From Pseudomonas lini (lineage in GTDB: Bacteria > Pseudomonadota > Gammaproteobacteria > Pseudomonadales > Pseudomonadaceae), in the NCBI RefSeq assembly GCF_030812475.1, contig NZ_JAUSSR010000010.1, forward strand, positions 1-64,000: a stretch of DNA of 64,000 bases, in the 5' to 3' direction. The notes under the pieces are model-generated. The model saw nothing but the letters and a program-made list of their open reading frames with translations, did not search any database and had not been told where the DNA came from. This document shows, piece by piece, positions 1 through 8,649 of this stretch. Position 1 is the first letter of the stretch, and the number at the start of each line of letters is the position of its first letter. Both the position numbers and the translations under genes were made by a program.

Positions 1-2
1 AT

Positions 3-89
3 TGGTGCCCAGAAGAAGACTCGAACTTCCACGACCTTGCGGTCACCAGCACCTGAAGCTGGCGTGTCTACCAATTTCACCATCTGGGC
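3..89 (-). tRNA. tRNA-Leu (anticodon CAG)
   Basis: The minus strand folds as a class II tRNA. The acceptor arm GCCCAGA pairs with TCTGGGC and is followed by A and an encoded CCA. The D arm contains AATTGGTAGAC. The anticodon stem CCAGC/GCTGG encloses loop TTCAGGT, which gives anticodon CAG. A long variable arm and the T arm GTTCGAGTC follow. The 87-nt length and long variable arm fit tRNA-Leu. It is divergent from rnr. Confidence 0.95.
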
Positions 90-125
90 AGTATCGACAA
101 CGCTAGTGCGTCGTCGATGGCGCGC

Positions 126-154
126 ACTATACGGAGCGTCTTTTTAACTGTAAA
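126..154 (-). promoter_or_regulatory. Sigma-70 promoter of tRNA-Leu
   Basis: On the minus strand TTTACA and TATAGT are separated by exactly 17 nt. A GC-rich discriminator (GCGCGCC) follows, which is typical of stringently controlled stable-RNA promoters. It lies about 37 nt upstream of the tRNA 5' end. Confidence 0.65.
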
Positions 155-315
155 CCCCTGGCATCAAAAAAACCTGTATTTTTTTACCAGTGGCATTTAA
201 ATCAGCTTCGCGGTGTCGATTAAGGGCTTTAGACAGGCTGTCATAGCCTGAAATTTCCCGTTTCATTAAGCCTATGCCAAACTAACCCGCATATAGACAA
301 GGTGAAAACTCTCTA

Positions 316-2958
316 ATGGCCGATTGGCAGTCCCTCGATCCCGAGGCCGCTCGTGAAGCGGAAAAATATGAAAACCCTATTCCTAGCCGCGAACTGATCC
401 TTCAGCACCTTGCTGATCGGGGTTCGCCTGCTAACCGCGAGCAGCTGGTCGAAGAGTTTGGTCTGACCACGGAAGACCAGATCGAAGCCCTGCGCCGCCG
501 CCTGCGCGCCATGGAGCGCGACGCTCAACTCATCTATACCCGTCGCGGCACTTATGCGCCGGTGGACAAGCTCGACCTGATCCTGGGACGCATCAGCGGT
601 CACCGTGACGGCTTCGGCTTCCTGGTCCCGGACGACGGCAGTGACGACCTGTTCATGAGCCCGGCGCAAATGCGCCTGGTGTTCGACGGCGACCGTGCCC
701 TGGCCCGTGTTTCCGGCCTGGACCGACGCGGTCGCCGTGAAGGCATGATCGTCGAAGTGGTCTCCCGCGCTCACGAGACCATCGTTGGTCGCTACTTTGA
801 GGAGGGCGGCATCGGTTTCGTGGTGGCGGACAATCCGAAGATCCAGCAGGAAGTGCTGGTGACGCCGGGCCGCAATGCCAACGCCAAGATCGGTCAGTTC
901 GTCGAAGTGAAGATCACTCACTGGCCGACGCCACGCTTCCAGCCGCAAGGCGACGTGGTTGAAGTCGTGGGCAACTACATGGCGCCGGGCATGGAAATCG
1001 ACGTTGCCCTGCGTACGTACGACATTCCTCACGTCTGGCCTGAGGCTGTGCTGAAAGAAGCCGCCAAGCTCAAGCCGGAAGTCGAAGAGAAGGACAAAGA
1101 GAAGCGCATCGACCTGCGTCATCTGCCGTTCGTGACCATCGACGGTGAAGATGCTCGCGACTTCGACGATGCGGTCTACTGCGAAGCCAAGCCGGGCAAG
1201 CTGCGCCTGTTCTCCGGTGGCTGGAAGTTGTACGTGGCGATTGCCGACGTTTCCAGCTACGTGAAAATCGGTTCGGCCCTGGATAACGAATCCCAGGTTC
1301 GCGGCAACTCGGTGTACTTCCCCGAGCGCGTGATTCCGATGCTGCCGGAGCAGTTGTCCAACGGCCTGTGCTCGCTGAACCCGCACGTCGATCGCCTGGC
1401 CATGGTTTGCGAGATGACCATCTCCAAATCCGGCGAGATGACCGACTACTGCTTCTACGAGGCCGTGATCCACTCCCACGCGCGCCTGACCTACAACAAG
1501 GTCAGTGCCATGCTGGAAACGCCGAAACTCACCGAGGCGCGTCAGCTTCGTGGCGAGTACAACGACGTTCTGCCGCACCTCAAGCAGCTTTACGCGCTGT
1601 ACAAAGTGCTGCTGGCCGCTCGTCACGTGCGTGGCGCGATCGATTTCGAAACCCAGGAAACCCGGATCATCTTCGGCACCGAGCGCAAGATCGCCGAGAT
1701 CCGTCCGACCGTTCGCAACGACGCCCACAAGCTGATCGAGGAATGCATGCTGGCGGCCAACGTGGCCACCGCCGAATTCCTGAAAAAGCACGAGATTCCT
1801 GCGCTGTATCGCGTTCACGATGGTCCGCCACCGGAACGCCTGGAAAAATTGCGCGCATTCCTCGGCGAGCTCGGCCTGTCCCTGCACAAAGGCAAGGACG
1901 GCCCGTCGCCGAAGGATTACCAGGCACTGCTGGCGAGCATCAAGGACCGTCCGGATTTCCATCTGATCCAGACCGTGATGCTGCGTTCGTTGAGCCAGGC
2001 GGTCTACAGCGCCGACAACCAGGGCCACTTCGGCCTGAATTACGAAGCCTATACCCACTTCACCTCGCCGATCCGTCGCTACCCGGACTTGCTCACGCAC
2101 CGGGCGATCCGCAGCGTCATCCATTCGAAAATGAACACCCCGCACGTTCGCCGTGCCGGTGCGATGACCATTCCGAAGGCGCGCATCTATCCGTACGACG
2201 AAGCGATCCTGGAGCAGCTCGGCGAACAGTGCTCGATGAGCGAGCGCCGCGCCGACGAAGCCACCCGCGATGTGGTGAACTGGCTCAAGTGCGAGTTCAT
2301 GAAAGATCGTGTGGGCGAGTCGTTCCCGGGTGTGATCACCGCCGTGACCGGTTTCGGCCTGTTCGTCGAGCTGACCGATATCTACGTCGAAGGCCTGGTG
2401 CACGTCACCGCGCTGCCGGGCGATTACTACCATTTCGATCCTGTGCATCACCGCCTCGCCGGTGAGCGTACCGGCCGCAGCTTCCGACTTGGCGATACTG
2501 TTGAAGTGCGCGTGATGCGTGTTGACCTCGACGAGCGCAAGATCGACTTCGAGATGGCTGAAAAGACCATCAGCGCGCCGATCGGTCGCAAGAAACGCGG
2601 GACTGAAAAAAACGAGCCGGCTACCCAATCGGCTGCTAAAACCGCAGCAGAGCCGGCACCGGCGAAAACCGGTCGTCGCCCTGCCAAGGAAAAGGCTGTC
2701 GAAGCCTATCGCCCGAGCGACGCGGCGGCGAAAAATGCCGAGCTGCGTAAAAGCCGCGAAATGAAGCAGGCATTGTTGTCTGAAGCAAAAAGCGGCGGTA
2801 AAGCGGCGTCTGGGGGAAAGACCGGACGGTCGGCGCCTGACAAGGCCCCCGGCGGCAAGCCAGCAAAACCGAGCAAACACCGTAAAGGCCCGCCCAAGGC
2901 GGGTTCCGCTCCAGCTGCCAAAAGCGGCGGGGTACGTAAACCTAAGGCCAAGCCATGA
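316..2958 (+). CDS. rnr: Ribonuclease R (3'-5' exoribonuclease)
   Basis: This processive 3'-5' exoribonuclease degrades structured RNA and takes part in rRNA and tmRNA quality control. The 880-residue protein has the family architecture. An N-terminal winged helix (about residues 20-80) is followed by cold-shock OB domains and then the RNB catalytic domain with the metal-binding motif DGEDARDFDDAVY near residue 275. An S1 domain begins near residue 665 (FPGVITAVTGFGLFVEL). A Lys/Ala-rich basic tail of about 110 residues ends the protein. The ATG at 316 follows a GGTGAAAA stretch. It overlaps rlmB by four bases, so the two are probably translationally coupled. A large antisense frame on the opposite strand is a codon-bias shadow. 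Confidence 0.97.
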   Translation: MADWQSLDPEAAREAEKYENPIPSRELILQHLADRGSPANREQLVEEFGLTTEDQIEALRRRLRAMERDAQLIYTRRGTYAPVDKLDLILGRISGHRDGFGFLVPDDGSDDLFMSPAQMRLVFDGDRALARVSGLDRRGRREGMIVEVVSRAHETIVGRYFEEGGIGFVVADNPKIQQEVLVTPGRNANAKIGQFVEVKITHWPTPRFQPQGDVVEVVGNYMAPGMEIDVALRTYDIPHVWPEAVLKEAAKLKPEVEEKDKEKRIDLRHLPFVTIDGEDARDFDDAVYCEAKPGKLRLFSGGWKLYVAIADVSSYVKIGSALDNESQVRGNSVYFPERVIPMLPEQLSNGLCSLNPHVDRLAMVCEMTISKSGEMTDYCFYEAVIHSHARLTYNKVSAMLETPKLTEARQLRGEYNDVLPHLKQLYALYKVLLAARHVRGAIDFETQETRIIFGTERKIAEIRPTVRNDAHKLIEECMLAANVATAEFLKKHEIPALYRVHDGPPPERLEKLRAFLGELGLSLHKGKDGPSPKDYQALLASIKDRPDFHLIQTVMLRSLSQAVYSADNQGHFGLNYEAYTHFTSPIRRYPDLLTHRAIRSVIHSKMNTPHVRRAGAMTIPKARIYPYDEAILEQLGEQCSMSERRADEATRDVVNWLKCEFMKDRVGESFPGVITAVTGFGLFVELTDIYVEGLVHVTALPGDYYHFDPVHHRLAGERTGRSFRLGDTVEVRVMRVDLDERKIDFEMAEKTISAPIGRKKRGTEKNEPATQSAAKTAAEPAPAKTGRRPAKEKAVEAYRPSDAAAKNAELRKSREMKQALLSEAKSGGKAASGGKTGRSAPDKAPGGKPAKPSKHRKGPPKAGSAPAAKSGGVRKPKAKP

Positions 2959-3722
2959 GTCAGTTGGAAAAGATCTACGGCGTGCATGCGGTAGAAGCGT
3001 TGCTGCGTCACCACCCCAAGCGCGTCAAGCAGATCTGGTTGGCCGAAGGCCGCAGCGATCCGCGGGTTCAGACGCTGATCGAGCTGGCCAGCGAAAATCG
3101 CGTAGCAGTCGGCAATGCTGAACGTCGTGAGCTCGATGCCTGGGTCGAAGGCGTGCACCAGGGCGTGGTCGCGGAAGTGAGCCCGAGCCAGGTCTGGGGC
3201 GAAGCAATGCTCGACGAGCTGCTCGACCGCACCGAAGGCGCACCGTTGCTGCTGGTGCTCGACGGCGTGACCGACCCGCACAACCTCGGCGCTTGCCTGC
3301 GTTCGGCCGATGCGGCGGGTGCGCTTGCGGTGATCGTGCCCAAGGACAAGTCGGCGACCTTGACCCCGACGGTACGTAAGGTCGCGTGTGGTGCAGCAGA
3401 AGTCATTCCTTTGGTGGCCGTGACCAACCTGGCGCGCACCCTGGAGAAGCTAAAGCAGCGCGGATTGTGGGTCGTCGGTACGGCGGGCGAGGCTGAGCAG
3501 AGCCTGTATCAGCACGACATGACCGGCCCGACCATCCTGATCATGGGGGCGGAAGGCAGCGGCATGCGTCGCCTGACTCGCGATCTTTGCGACTATCTGG
3601 TGCACCTGCCGATGGCGGGCAGTGTCAGCAGTCTCAACGTATCCGTGGCAACCGGCGTGTGCCTGTTCGAGGCGCAGCGCCAGCGCAGCGTCAAGGCCGC
3701 CGGAACCGCCAAGAAGTCCTGA
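2955..3722 (+). CDS. rlmB: 23S rRNA (Gm2251)-2'-O-methyltransferase
   Basis: This SpoU/TrmH-family (SPOUT) enzyme methylates the 2'-OH of G2251 in the 23S rRNA P-loop, using S-adenosylmethionine. The 255-residue protein has an N-terminal substrate-binding domain that begins EKIYGVHAVEALL. The knotted C-terminal domain carries the three SPOU motifs: VLDGVTDPHNLGACLRSADA, ILIMGAEGSGMRRL and LPMAGSVSSLNVSVATGV. The start ATG overlaps the rnr stop (ATGA). The same rnr-rlmB pairing is common in gammaproteobacteria. A REP element lies directly downstream. Confidence 0.97.
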   Translation: MSQLEKIYGVHAVEALLRHHPKRVKQIWLAEGRSDPRVQTLIELASENRVAVGNAERRELDAWVEGVHQGVVAEVSPSQVWGEAMLDELLDRTEGAPLLLVLDGVTDPHNLGACLRSADAAGALAVIVPKDKSATLTPTVRKVACGAAEVIPLVAVTNLARTLEKLKQRGLWVVGTAGEAEQSLYQHDMTGPTILIMGAEGSGMRRLTRDLCDYLVHLPMAGSVSSLNVSVATGVCLFEAQRQRSVKAAGTAKKS

Positions 3723-3733
3723 TTGAAACACCC

Positions 3734-3805
3734 ACCTGTAGGAGCTGGCTTGCCAGCGAAGGCGTCCTCAAGTACGCCATCGCCAGCAAGCCGGCTCCTA
3801 CAGGT
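3734..3805. repeat. REP doublet (BIME-like inverted repeat)
   Basis: Inverted arms ACCTGTAGGAGCTGGCTTGC and its near complement flank a short loop. It belongs to the Pseudomonas REP family found throughout this window and sits in the gap between rlmB and rpsF. Confidence 0.85.
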
Positions 3806-3845
3806 ACGAGGTCAATGGTGATTGTTCAAATAATCACCAATTGCC

Positions 3846-3874
3846 TTGCACCTCTCCCGTCCCTTCTCTACAAT
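3846..3874 (+). promoter_or_regulatory. Sigma-70 promoter of the rpsF operon
   Basis: TTGCAC and TACAAT are separated by 17 nt, which is very close to consensus. The element lies about 120 nt upstream of the rpsF ATG and leaves a 5' leader of about 110 nt. Confidence 0.7.
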
Positions 3875-3939
3875 TGCGCCCCTTGCTGTGACGGCAGGCA
3901 CGCATGTGTCTATCGCAAGCAAGTCCATAAGTGTCATTC

Positions 3940-3992
3940 ACTCCTTGTCTGACCGCTTTTGAGCGGCAGGCTACAACCCGTAAGGAGCATTC
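3940..3992 (+). promoter_or_regulatory. Possible S6:S18-type autoregulatory leader of rpsF
   Basis: The end of the rpsF leader holds the hairpin CCGCTTTTGAGCGG (3953-3966), then CAGGCTACAACCCG and the ribosome-binding site TAAGGAG. In many bacteria the S6:S18 dimer binds a leader structure containing an exposed CCG and represses this operon. I see the hairpin and the CCG. The assignment to that Rfam family is an inference. Confidence 0.4.
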
Positions 3993-4418
3993 ATGCGTCA
4001 TTACGAAATCATCTTTTTGGTCCACCCGGATCAAAGCGAGCAAGTCGGCGGCATGGTTGAGCGTTACACCAAGCTGATCGAAGAAGACGGCGGCAAAATC
4101 CACCGTCTGGAAGATTGGGGCCGTCGTCAACTGGCCTATGCAATCAATAATGTTCACAAGGCTCACTACGTGATGCTGAACGTTGAGTGCACTGGCAAGG
4201 CCCTGGCCGAGCTGGAAGACAACTTCCGCTACAACGATGCAGTGATCCGTAACCTGGTCATCCGTCGCGAAGAAGCCGTTACCGGCCAATCCGAGATGCT
4301 CAAGGCTGAAGAAAACCGCAGTGAGCGCCGTGAGCGTCGCGACCGTCCTGAGCACTCCGACAGCGCCGATGGCGTTGATGGTGATGACAGCGACAACAGC
4401 GATAACGCTGACGAGTAA
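3993..4418 (+). CDS. rpsF: 30S ribosomal protein S6
   Basis: S6 binds the central domain of 16S rRNA as a heterodimer with S18. The 141-residue protein starts MRHYEIIFLVHPDQSEQ and contains the typical LEDWGRRQLAYAINNVHKAHYVM segment. It ends in an acidic Asp/Ser-rich tail (DGVDGDDSDNSDNADE) that may be a substrate for RimK-type glutamylation (inference). TAAGGAG precedes the ATG. First gene of rpsF-rpsR-DUF2232-rplI. Confidence 0.98.
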   Translation: MRHYEIIFLVHPDQSEQVGGMVERYTKLIEEDGGKIHRLEDWGRRQLAYAINNVHKAHYVMLNVECTGKALAELEDNFRYNDAVIRNLVIRREEAVTGQSEMLKAEENRSERRERRDRPEHSDSADGVDGDDSDNSDNADE

Positions 4419-4446
4419 TCCACGGACCTTTTGAGGAGCCTATTAC

Positions 4447-4677
4447 ATGGCACGTTTCTTCCGTCGTCGTAAATTCTGCCGCTTCACCGCTGAAGACGTG
4501 AAAGAGATCGATTACAAAGATCTCAACACCCTGAAAGCTTATGTATCCGAGACCGGCAAAATCGTTCCAAGCCGCATCACCGGTACCAAAGCACGTTATC
4601 AGCGTCAGCTGGCCACCGCTATCAAGCGCGCCCGCTTCCTGGCCCTGCTGGCCTACACCGACAGCCACGGCCGCTGA
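4447..4677 (+). CDS. rpsR: 30S ribosomal protein S18
   Basis: This 76-residue basic protein has the S18 signature ([25 protein letters not shown] and [32 protein letters not shown]). It partners S6 in the 30S platform. It lies 28 bp after rpsF with the ribosome-binding site GAGGAG. Confidence 0.98.
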
Positions 4678-4713
4678 GACCGGGCAGTCGACACGTAGCA
4701 AAGGATTGAAAGC

Positions 4714-5607
4714 ATGCGTGCCATAGCTGAGTTCATCATGCGCGGCCGTATGCAGGCCACTCTGGTAGTGGCTGGATGCGCGGCATTGCCGTTGTTGTAT
4801 TGGTTGGGTGCTGCCGCTGGATGCTTCGTGCTCCTGCGGCGCGGATGGAAGGACGCCTCGAGCGTTCTTGCCCTGGGATTGCTGCCGGCGTTGATCTGGT
4901 GGCTTTACGCCGATGACCCACGCTCACTTCTGGTGCTGCTGGGGTCTTGGAGCCTTGCGTTGGTTTTGCGCGCAAGCGAGTCCTGGAACCGCGTGCTGCT
5001 GGTCAGCATAGCGATGGGAGTGGTGTTTTCAGTGGTGCTGGGGACGGCTTTTGGTCCCCAGATCGAGATGCTGGCGCAGGCTTTGATAAAAGTCATGCCG
5101 TCGCTACTCGGCGATGTCTACCAGAAGTTGTCGGTAGACGAGCAAGCGCATTTTGCGTCCCTGATTGCACCGGTCCTGACCGGCCTGATTGCGGCCTTGT
5201 TGCAAATCGTCAGTGTGCTGAGCCTGATTGTCGGGCGCTACTGGCAGGCGTTGTTGTACAACCCGGGTGGTTTTGGTCGCGAGTTTCGCGCCACACGCTT
5301 CCCGCTTGGGCTGGCGATGTTGCTGCTGGCGTTCATGCTTCTGGGACCGAACCTCGGTCCGCAGATGGCCATGTTGACGCCGTTGTGCAGTGTACCGCTG
5401 GTGTTCGCCGGGCTGGCCCTGATTCATGGGCTGGTGGCGCAAAAGCGACTGGCCAGGTTCTGGCTGGTGGGGTTGTACGTCACGCTGTTGCTGTTCATGC
5501 AGCTGATCTATCCGTTGCTGGTGGTCTTGGCCATCGTCGACAGCCTGATTGATTTTCGCGGTCGTTCGACGCCGAAAGACGTCGATAGCGCGAACGGTGA
5601 AGGTTAA
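4714..5607 (+). CDS. DUF2232 polytopic membrane protein
   Basis: This 297-residue hydrophobic protein has about eight predicted membrane segments and short charged loops, for example the C-terminal DFRGRSTPKDVDSANGEG. It matches the DUF2232 (YybS-like) membrane protein that sits between rpsR and rplI in pseudomonads. Its biochemical role is unknown, although conserved embedding in a ribosomal operon suggests co-regulation with growth rate. The ATG at 4714 is chosen because AAAGGA lies nine bases upstream. It is separated from rplI by 19 bp. Confidence 0.9.
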   Translation: MRAIAEFIMRGRMQATLVVAGCAALPLLYWLGAAAGCFVLLRRGWKDASSVLALGLLPALIWWLYADDPRSLLVLLGSWSLALVLRASESWNRVLLVSIAMGVVFSVVLGTAFGPQIEMLAQALIKVMPSLLGDVYQKLSVDEQAHFASLIAPVLTGLIAALLQIVSVLSLIVGRYWQALLYNPGGFGREFRATRFPLGLAMLLLAFMLLGPNLGPQMAMLTPLCSVPLVFAGLALIHGLVAQKRLARFWLVGLYVTLLLFMQLIYPLLVVLAIVDSLIDFRGRSTPKDVDSANGEG

Positions 5608-5626
5608 AAGTTAAGAGGATTTTCAC

Positions 5627-6073
5627 ATGCAACTGATCCTTCTGGAAAAAGTCACCAATCTGGGCAACCTGGGTGACAAAGTGAACGTTAAGGCTGGTTA
5701 TGGTCGTAACTACCTGCTGCCTTACGGCAAAGCTACCGCTGCGACCGCTGCCAACCTGGCTGCGTTCGAAGAGCGTCGCGCTGAGCTGGAAAAAGCCGCA
5801 GCAGATCGTAAAACTTCGGCTGAAAGCCGCGCTGCCCAACTGGCTGAGCTGGAAGTGACTATCACTGCCACCGCTGGCGACGAAGGCAAGCTGTTCGGTT
5901 CGATCGGTACTCACGACATCGCCGATGCACTGACCGCCTCTGGCGTTGAAGTTGCAAAAAGCGAAGTTCGTCTGCCGAACGGCACTATCCGCAACGTAGG
6001 CGAATTCGACGTAGCCGTGCACCTGCACGCCGAAGTTGAAGCCACCGTACGCGTTGTCGTGGTAGCAGCTTAA
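5627..6073 (+). CDS. rplI: 50S ribosomal protein L9
   Basis: L9 is a two-domain 23S rRNA-binding protein at the base of the L1 stalk. The N-terminal domain begins MQLILLEKVTNLGNLGDKVNVKAGYGRNYLLPYGKA. A long Ala/Glu-rich connecting helix follows, then the C-terminal domain with GKLFGSIGTHDIADAL. The 148-residue length is usual. A strong AAGAGGA ribosome-binding site precedes it. It is the last gene of the operon and is followed by a hairpin terminator. Confidence 0.98.
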   Translation: MQLILLEKVTNLGNLGDKVNVKAGYGRNYLLPYGKATAATAANLAAFEERRAELEKAAADRKTSAESRAAQLAELEVTITATAGDEGKLFGSIGTHDIADALTASGVEVAKSEVRLPNGTIRNVGEFDVAVHLHAEVEATVRVVVVAA

Positions 6074-6118
6074 GCAGCACTTGTCGGCTGGCACCCTCGG
6101 GTGCTTGCCGGTAACATC

Positions 6119-6160
6119 GGGCACGATCCTGTTTACAGGTCGTGCCCTTTGTCTTTCTGC
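6119..6160 (+). terminator. Rho-independent terminator after rplI
   Basis: GGGCACGA(T)CCTG, loop TTTA, and CAGGTCGTGCCC form a stem of about 12 bp with one bulge. The T-rich tract TTTGTCTTT follows. Confidence 0.7.
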
Positions 6161-6206
6161 AGTTCCTGTTTTTCACACCCTGCTTTTCTAATATAACCAA
6201 GTGGCC

Positions 6207-7601
6207 ATGAACGATATCTCCGCTCCCGAGCAATATGACCTGCAAACCGCGTCGCTGAAGGTGCCTCCGCATTCCATCGAGGCCGAACAGGCCGTGCTCG
6301 GTGGTCTGATGCTGGACAACAACGCCTGGGAACGCGTGCTTGATCAAGTCTCCGACGGCGATTTCTATCGGCATGACCACCGTTTGATCTTCCGTGCAAT
6401 TGCCAAACTGGCCGACCGGAACTCGCCGATCGACGTCGTGACCCTTGCCGAGCAATTGGACAAGGAAGGTCAGACTTCGCAAGTCGGTGGTCTTGGTTAC
6501 CTCGGCGAGCTGGCGAAAAACACGCCGTCCGTCGCCAACATCAAGGCCTATGCGCAGATCGTTCGCGCGCGGGCGACCCTGCGACAACTGATCGGCATCG
6601 CTACCGAGATCGCCGACAGCGCCTTCAATCCGGAAGGCCGCACCGCGGAAGAGATTCTCGACGAAGCCGAGCGGCAGATCTTCCAGATCGCCGAGGCTCG
6701 GCCAAAAACCGGCGGCCCGGTGAGCGTGAATGACCTGCTGACCAAGGCCATCGACCGCATCGACACCTTGTTCAACACTGACAACGCCATTACCGGTTTG
6801 TCCACCGGCTACACCGACCTCGACGGGATGACCAGCGGCCTGCAGCCGTCCGACCTGATCATCGTTGCCGGCCGTCCGTCCATGGGTAAAACCACCTTTG
6901 CGATGAACCTGGTGGAAAACGCCGTACTGCGCAGTGACAAGGCCGTGCTGGTTTACTCACTGGAGATGCCAGGCGAATCGCTGATCATGCGTATGTTGTC
7001 GTCCCTCGGCCGCATCGACCAGACCAAGGTCCGGGCCGGTCGCCTGGACGACGACGATTGGCCGCGCCTGACCTCGGCGGTCAACCTGCTCAACGATCGC
7101 AAGCTGTTCATCGACGACACGGCCGGCATCAGCCCTTCGGAAATGCGCGCGCGGACCCGGCGCCTGGTGCGTGAACATGGCGACATCGCCCTGATCATGA
7201 TCGACTACCTGCAATTAATGCAGATACCGGGTTCCGGCGGTGATAACCGGACCAACGAGATTTCCGAAATTTCTCGCTCCTTGAAGGCATTGGCCAAGGA
7301 ATTCAACTGCCCGGTCGTGGCGCTGTCCCAGCTCAACCGCTCTCTGGAGCAACGGCCGAACAAACGCCCGATCAACTCCGACCTACGGGAATCGGGAGCG
7401 ATCGAGCAGGATGCCGACGTGATCATGTTCGTGTACCGGGATGAGGTGTATCACCCGGAAACCGAGCATAAAGGCATCGCCGAGATCATCATCGGCAAAC
7501 AGCGGAACGGCCCGATCGGTACGTCGCGGCTGGCATTTATCGGTAAGTACACCCGCTTCGAGAATCTGGCGCCGGGTAGTTACAACTTCGACGACGAGTG
7601 A
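6207..7601 (+). CDS. dnaB: Replicative DNA helicase DnaB
   Basis: Hexameric 5'-3' helicase of the replisome. The N-terminal domain (about residues 20-125) binds primase. The RecA-like C-terminal domain carries Walker A GRPSMGKTTF (residues 222-231), Walker B IALIMIDYLQLM, and the DnaB motifs SQLNRSLEQRPNKRP and DLRESGAIEQDADVIMFVYRDE. The start is taken as ATG 6207 (MNDISAPEQYD), matching the family, rather than GTG 6201. The ribosome-binding site is weak. No intein is present. In P. aeruginosa alr follows dnaB (from memory), whereas here a convergent toxin-like island follows. Confidence 0.97.
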   Translation: MNDISAPEQYDLQTASLKVPPHSIEAEQAVLGGLMLDNNAWERVLDQVSDGDFYRHDHRLIFRAIAKLADRNSPIDVVTLAEQLDKEGQTSQVGGLGYLGELAKNTPSVANIKAYAQIVRARATLRQLIGIATEIADSAFNPEGRTAEEILDEAERQIFQIAEARPKTGGPVSVNDLLTKAIDRIDTLFNTDNAITGLSTGYTDLDGMTSGLQPSDLIIVAGRPSMGKTTFAMNLVENAVLRSDKAVLVYSLEMPGESLIMRMLSSLGRIDQTKVRAGRLDDDDWPRLTSAVNLLNDRKLFIDDTAGISPSEMRARTRRLVREHGDIALIMIDYLQLMQIPGSGGDNRTNEISEISRSLKALAKEFNCPVVALSQLNRSLEQRPNKRPINSDLRESGAIEQDADVIMFVYRDEVYHPETEHKGIAEIIIGKQRNGPIGTSRLAFIGKYTRFENLAPGSYNFDDE

Positions 7602-7602
7602 C

Positions 7603-7630
7603 GGCTGGCCGGGATCACCCGGCCAGCCGC
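7603..7630. terminator. Bidirectional hairpin between convergent dnaB and NEL gene
   Basis: This is a perfect 12-bp stem, CGGCTGGCCGGG / CCCGGCCAGCCG, with loop ATCA. It starts two bases after the dnaB stop and ends 20 bases before the stop of the convergent gene. There is no T-run, so intrinsic termination is plausible but unproven. Confidence 0.5.
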
Positions 7631-7650
7631 ACCCAGGCGTGATTCACGTT

Positions 7651-8649
7651 TTAATCCGTTTGGGCAGAGGCCTCGTCGCCAGCGGGGTTGCTGGCAGAAG
7701 GCTCCTCGTTCGGTGAGCGAGGTTGAAGTTCTTGCCGCGTCAGCGCCTGAATCAATGTCGCTTCTTCAATCGCAAGCAGTGCCTGCAGATCATTGGTCTG
7801 AGCTTTATATTCCGCCTCTGTGAGTTGCTGTTGCGAAGCCCGGCTGTCCAGAATTGCTTGTTGATCCTGAAAGGGCTGGCGGCAATCTTCGAATTTCTTC
7901 AGGTATTTGTGGGTGATGTAGTCCTGCCAGAGATCCAGGGCTACCAGGGCCTGAAACTCTTCGGGTGAGTCGTCCAGCGCAACGATCTTTCTATACGCGG
8001 CATCCAGCATTGCAGGGGTCACATCCGCCATGCCGATATAGTTGAGTGCCTCGGGTTGAAACGGCAATTGGAGCCGGTCCTTGAGACCGAAACGGTAGGC
8101 CATCACCATTTCGTGTGGATCGTGTATACGATTACGATGGTGTCTCTTCTGCTGCGCGGAAGTCGCGGGATTGTTGATTATCGCCCTGCTCGACTCGAGG
8201 TCTGCCGCCGCGATATCGTCGACATGCCTTAACCGGAACAGGCTTCTGGAGAAGCTCACCAGCGGCGTGCCGTTCAATTCATTCCTGGCCTGGGTGCGCG
8301 CTCTGTGCGTAGCGGTCAGGATTTGCAGGTCTGTGAAGGTGGCAGCGGCAAGATCGGTGCAGCCCGCTTCGCATGCGCGATCAAACACTTCCCTGCGCAT
8401 GACAAGGGACTCGGGATTGTCTTCGGTAATGGCGTCGATCACATCCCAGACCTGTCGCCGAAAATCCTGATGACGGGTGCGGCTCTGAATGATGTTGAAG
8501 AAGCCGTCTGAGCCCTGATCTTCACGTAACGTTCGCCATTGCGCTCTTCTGACTAATGTCTGGTCGGGGGGTAATCCCTCGGTCCAGCTGGCTTTCGAGT
8601 AAATCCAGATCCTGAGCGCGTCGGGCCAGTTTCGCTTCTGCTTCATCAC
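7651..8649 (-). CDS. NEL-type E3 ubiquitin ligase domain, displaced frame (3' part of a frameshifted gene)
   Basis: This frame encodes a NEL (novel E3 ligase; IpaH/SspH-like) catalytic domain. The putative catalytic Cys is in EAGCTDLAAATFTDLQI (residue 97 counted from the ATG at 8649, codon 8361-8359), which matches the CxD motif of the family. Downstream it carries the LAYR-like segment (VMAYRFGLKDRLQLPFQPE) and MADVTPAMLDAAYRKIV, both paralleled in the NEL protein at 59162. The frame overlaps the LRR frame by 128 bases in +1 register and is probably its natural continuation. Removing one C from the six-C run at 8566-8571 would join them. The ATG at 8649 has no convincing ribosome-binding site. 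A sequencing error, a true mutation, phase variation or programmed slippage could all explain it. Confidence 0.75.
   Translation of the reverse strand: MMKQKRNWPDALRIWIYSKASWTEGLPPDQTLVRRAQWRTLREDQGSDGFFNIIQSRTRHQDFRRQVWDVIDAITEDNPESLVMRREVFDRACEAGCTDLAAATFTDLQILTATHRARTQARNELNGTPLVSFSRSLFRLRHVDDIAAADLESSRAIINNPATSAQQKRHHRNRIHDPHEMVMAYRFGLKDRLQLPFQPEALNYIGMADVTPAMLDAAYRKIVALDDSPEEFQALVALDLWQDYITHKYLKKFEDCRQPFQDQQAILDSRASQQQLTEAEYKAQTNDLQALLAIEEATLIQALTRQELQPRSPNEEPSASNPAGDEASAQTD

Noticed and set aside
313..2880. Long (855-codon) open frame antisense to rnr
   Set aside because: It mirrors rnr almost exactly, starts and stops near its ends and has composition typical of an antisense shadow in GC-rich DNA. 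RNase R is unambiguous on the plus strand.
3587..3952. Open frame across the end of rlmB and the REP element
   Set aside because: It runs through a REP repeat and the rpsF promoter with no start signal.
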